Positions 61,767 to 64,000 of a stretch of DNA of 64,000 nt are shown piece by piece. How positions within the stretch are numbered: the stretch's first letter is position 1; every line of letters begins with the position of its first letter. The translations under genes were made by a program, and so were the position numbers. A model generated the notes under the pieces. It worked only from the letters and a program-made list of their open reading frames with translations, searched no databases and was not told where the DNA came from. Origin of the DNA: an uncultured Desulfovibrio sp. (lineage in GTDB: Bacteria > Desulfobacterota > Desulfovibrionia > Desulfovibrionales > Desulfovibrionaceae); NCBI GenBank assembly GCA_900553065.1, contig USBZ01000001.1, forward strand, positions 76,370 through 140,369, read 5' to 3'.

Positions 61767-63197
61767 TCAATACAATCCGAGTACGCCGCCGCCGATGAAC
61801 AGCACGCTGGCCACGCACAGGGGAATCCAGATAAAGGAAATGGTCACGCCGGCCTTCAGCCAGTCCTTCATGGAGTAATATCCGTACTGATAGGTCACAA
61901 GCTGCACGGCGTCGATAACCAGCACGAGCGAGGCGGAAGCCAGGAAGCCCAGAGGCAGCGCCAGCACCACGGGATTGATGCCCTTGCTCTGCGCAAGCGC
62001 AATGATCATGGGCATGAACACGGCGATGATGGCCGTGGAGTTGGTGACAAGCAGATGGATCCACATGGCGAAGAAGCCGATGATGAGCATGAGCAGCCAG
62101 GTGGGCAGATCGAGCAGACCGCCGAGCAGCGTGTTGCCCATCCACGCGGCAGCGCCGCTTTCCCACAGGGACATGCTGAGCGAGCAGGCGCCGCCGATAA
62201 GCATAAGGATGCTCCAGCCCATGCGGGGACCGGCGTACTTCCAGTCGATGAGGTCGATGCCGGGCACGAACAGGGCCGCACCGCCGATGACGGCGAGCAC
62301 AGGCAGCGGAATATGATGGATGCTGTCGGTGCACCACAGCACGATGTTCACCAGCATGAAGATCATGAACTTCTTTTCATCCCTGCTCATGGGACCGAGA
62401 TCCTTCCAGGCATCTTCAAAGCACTCCGTACCTTCCAGATAGTCCAGTTCCAGCGGGAACAGCTTGAGAAGAATGAACCAGACCACGGGAATGAGCAGGA
62501 TGACGACGGGCATGCCGATGGCGGCCCACTGCAGGAAGGACATGTCCACGCCGGCCATGTCGCGCAGGAACTGCATGGTGAGGATGTTCATGGAAGCGCC
62601 GGTAGGCGTGGCGATGCCGCCCATGAGCACGCCGATGGGCAGACCAATCATGATGGCGCGGGCAAAGTTGCTGCCGTTGGCCTGGCATTTGTTCTGCTCC
62701 ACGACCTTGAGGGCGATGGGAGCGAGCATGACGACCACGGGCACGTCGGCCATGAATGCGGAGAGAATGGTGCCGCCGGCGATGAAGCACAGAAGCAGGC
62801 GGGAAGGATTACCGCCCGCCAGACGGGAAATCCAGAGAGCGACACGGTCGGAAAAACCCGAACGGGTGAAGGCGAACGTGACGCAGAACATGCCGAAGCA
62901 GAAGAAGACGATGGGGTTGGCGAAGTTGGCGAGAGCCTTGTTGAACGGAGCCGCCCCGGACAGGGGCTGAAGCATGGTCATGAGAATGGCGGCCACGGCC
63001 AGAGGCAGCGCATCGGTCACCCAGATGATGACGGCCGCCACCATGAGGGCGATGGAGCACTGTCCCTGCTGGGAGAGTCCTTCAACGGGACCGAAACCGT
63101 AGGCAATGGCGAAGTAGGCGGCAACGGCGGCCAGCAGTTTCATCGCCCGTTTCGGGGAAAAGGGGATGGGAGTGATGAGTTCGGCTTGCTCAGACAT
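61767..63197 (-). CDS. DASS/SLC13-family sodium-anion symporter
   Basis: 476 residues, about 11-13 membrane spans, of the divalent-anion:Na+ symporter family (dicarboxylates, citrate, sulfate, and in some bacteria sulfonates). Family signatures: MVAAVIIWVTDALPLAVAA, the substrate loop LMGGIATPTGASMNIL and the second one LLVTNSTAIIAVFMPMI (SNT-like). The start at 63197 follows GGAGA by six bases; an in-frame extension of 30 residues upstream is rejected. It follows an SDR gene by 116 bases, possibly in one operon. A sulfate or dicarboxylate role would suit a sulfate reducer, but the residues do not decide it. Confidence 0.86.
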   Translation of the reverse strand: MSEQAELITPIPFSPKRAMKLLAAVAAYFAIAYGFGPVEGLSQQGQCSIALMVAAVIIWVTDALPLAVAAILMTMLQPLSGAAPFNKALANFANPIVFFCFGMFCVTFAFTRSGFSDRVALWISRLAGGNPSRLLLCFIAGGTILSAFMADVPVVVMLAPIALKVVEQNKCQANGSNFARAIMIGLPIGVLMGGIATPTGASMNILTMQFLRDMAGVDMSFLQWAAIGMPVVILLIPVVWFILLKLFPLELDYLEGTECFEDAWKDLGPMSRDEKKFMIFMLVNIVLWCTDSIHHIPLPVLAVIGGAALFVPGIDLIDWKYAGPRMGWSILMLIGGACSLSMSLWESGAAAWMGNTLLGGLLDLPTWLLMLIIGFFAMWIHLLVTNSTAIIAVFMPMIIALAQSKGINPVVLALPLGFLASASLVLVIDAVQLVTYQYGYYSMKDWLKAGVTISFIWIPLCVASVLFIGGGVLGLY

Positions 63198-63313
63198 GTA
63201 TGTTCTCCAATCTGAAATTTCTCGTCGGTATCCCGCATTCGCGGAAGTGACAGCAGGGAAGTCGCTCGTCCGGACTTTTCCGGACAACAGCGGAAGAAAC
63301 GGATGCTACGGAA

Positions 63314-64000
63314 TCAATGAATGCTCCAGCCTTCGTCCACGAACAGAGCCTGACCTGTAATCATGGCGGCCTCATCAGAGGCAAGGAAGGCTACGGCGGC
63401 ACCTATCTCTTCCGGCTGCACGAGACGACCGAGAAGCATCTTGGGATGCACCGAGGAGCTGGATCCCATGGCTCTGGTCATTTCCGTGGCCACAATGGCG
63501 GGGCCGACCGCGTTGACGGTGATGCCGAGAGGCGCCCACTCCAGCGCGAGTGCGCGGGTGAGCACGTTGATGCCGCCCTTGCTCGATTGATAGGGAACGC
63601 GCATGTCCAGCACGTTGGTGGAAAGGCTGGAGGTGATGTTGATGATGCGTCCGCCGCGAGTCATGTGCTTCACCACAGCCTGCGCAATGAAGAACGGTGC
63701 CTTGAGATTGACGCTCAGAATGCTGTCCCAGCACTCTTCCGTCACTTCCAGCGCGGGAACAGGACGATTGACGCCCGCATTGTTCACCAGAATATCGAGT
63801 CCGCCGAGTCCGTCCGCCGCTTCATCCACGGCCGCGGGGATGTCCGCGGTTCTGGTGATGTCCATCACACGGCTTACGGCGTTGCGCCCCTTTTCGCGAA
63901 TCAGCCGGGCGGTCTCCTCCACGCCTTCCGCATTGATGTCCCAGCAGGCGACATCCGCCCCCCGCGAGGCCAGCGTAAGTGCAATGGCTCTCCCCAGGCC
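63314..64000 (-). CDS. SDR-family oxidoreductase (5' end cut by the window edge)
   Basis: A short-chain dehydrogenase/reductase. 228 residues are present; the first visible residues GLGRAIALTLASRGADVACWDIN are the tail of the GxxxGxG cofactor loop, so about 15-20 residues are missing. Visible: LVNNAGVN, ITSSLS, the catalytic Tyr and Lys in YQSSKGG, and the C-terminal TGQALFVDEGWSIH. The D in WDIN after strand 2 favours NAD(H). Family members reduce beta-ketoacyl chains or oxidise sugars and sulfonate-like alcohols. The DASS transporter gene follows on the same strand. Confidence 0.85.
   Translation of the reverse strand, partial: GLGRAIALTLASRGADVACWDINAEGVEETARLIREKGRNAVSRVMDITRTADIPAAVDEAADGLGGLDILVNNAGVNRPVPALEVTEECWDSILSVNLKAPFFIAQAVVKHMTRGGRIINITSSLSTNVLDMRVPYQSSKGGINVLTRALALEWAPLGITVNAVGPAIVATEMTRAMGSSSSVHPKMLLGRLVQPEEIGAAVAFLASDEAAMITGQALFVDEGWSIH

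Overview
The window looks like a stretch of chromosome from a sulfate- or sulfite-respiring bacterium of the Desulfovibrionaceae type (Desulfobacterota). The evidence is a siroheme-dependent alternative heme pathway (AhbC, AhbD and an AhbA/B-family decarboxylase around hemB), TRAP carboxylate/sulfonate-type transporters with a fused DctQM, organosulfate enzymes, a C-GC-type redox protein, RNase J in place of RNase E, and a Gram-negative envelope (LptD, Lnt, SecA, RlpA, beta-barrel protein). The genus cannot be fixed from sequence reading alone. I saw no rRNA, tRNA, CRISPR array, insertion sequence or prophage.

Layout. 1-6.7 kb (minus): lptD-comM-lnt-prfB, with prfB carrying a programmed +1 frameshift. 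6.9-8.0 kb: alr. 8.1-9.9 kb (minus): pyrK-pyrD. 10-12.4 kb: divergent mntP and rnj. 12.6-21.9 kb: a probable organosulfate region, with an alkylsulfatase (plus) convergent with an arylsulfotransferase, a fused TRAP permease and three paralogous TRAP binding proteins (minus). 22.3-24.7 kb: a 58-residue winged-helix-like protein and a large lipoprotein. 24.8-29.8 kb: a PMT-type glycosyltransferase, plsY, hpf and a 6-phosphofructokinase. 30-31 kb: a divergent XRE regulator / outer-membrane protein pair around a perfect 24-bp palindrome. 31.2-37.6 kb: addA-addB. 37.6-39.6 kb (minus): a PadR-radical SAM fusion and a C-GC protein. 39.7-41.7 kb (minus): trkH-trkA. 41.8-44.4 kb (minus): rpsF-rpsR-rplI-dnaB. 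44.7-46.7 kb: divergent lipoprotein and mnmA. 46.9-52.1 kb: ahbC, an AEC transporter, hemB-ahbD and a siroheme decarboxylase subunit. 52.4-55.1 kb: a DUF169 protein and pyrG. 55.2-58.8 kb (minus): a GNAT enzyme and secA. 59.1-61.5 kb: rlpA and a sigma-54 activator. 61.8-64 kb (minus): a DASS transporter and a truncated SDR.

How it fits together. Most of the window is housekeeping: envelope assembly, pyrimidine synthesis, translation, replication, recombination and heme. The most distinctive part is 12.6-21.9 kb. An alkylsulfatase that keeps its metal site and dimerisation domain but has no signal peptide faces an ASST that also has no signal peptide, beside a TRAP uptake system with three binding proteins. 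The simplest inference is import of sulfate esters and intracellular release or transfer of their sulfuryl group, which a sulfate reducer could respire. This is a hypothesis from gene content and context. The second unusual item is the PadR-radical SAM fusion, which joins a repressor-type DNA-binding domain to a biotin-synthase-like enzyme in one polypeptide.
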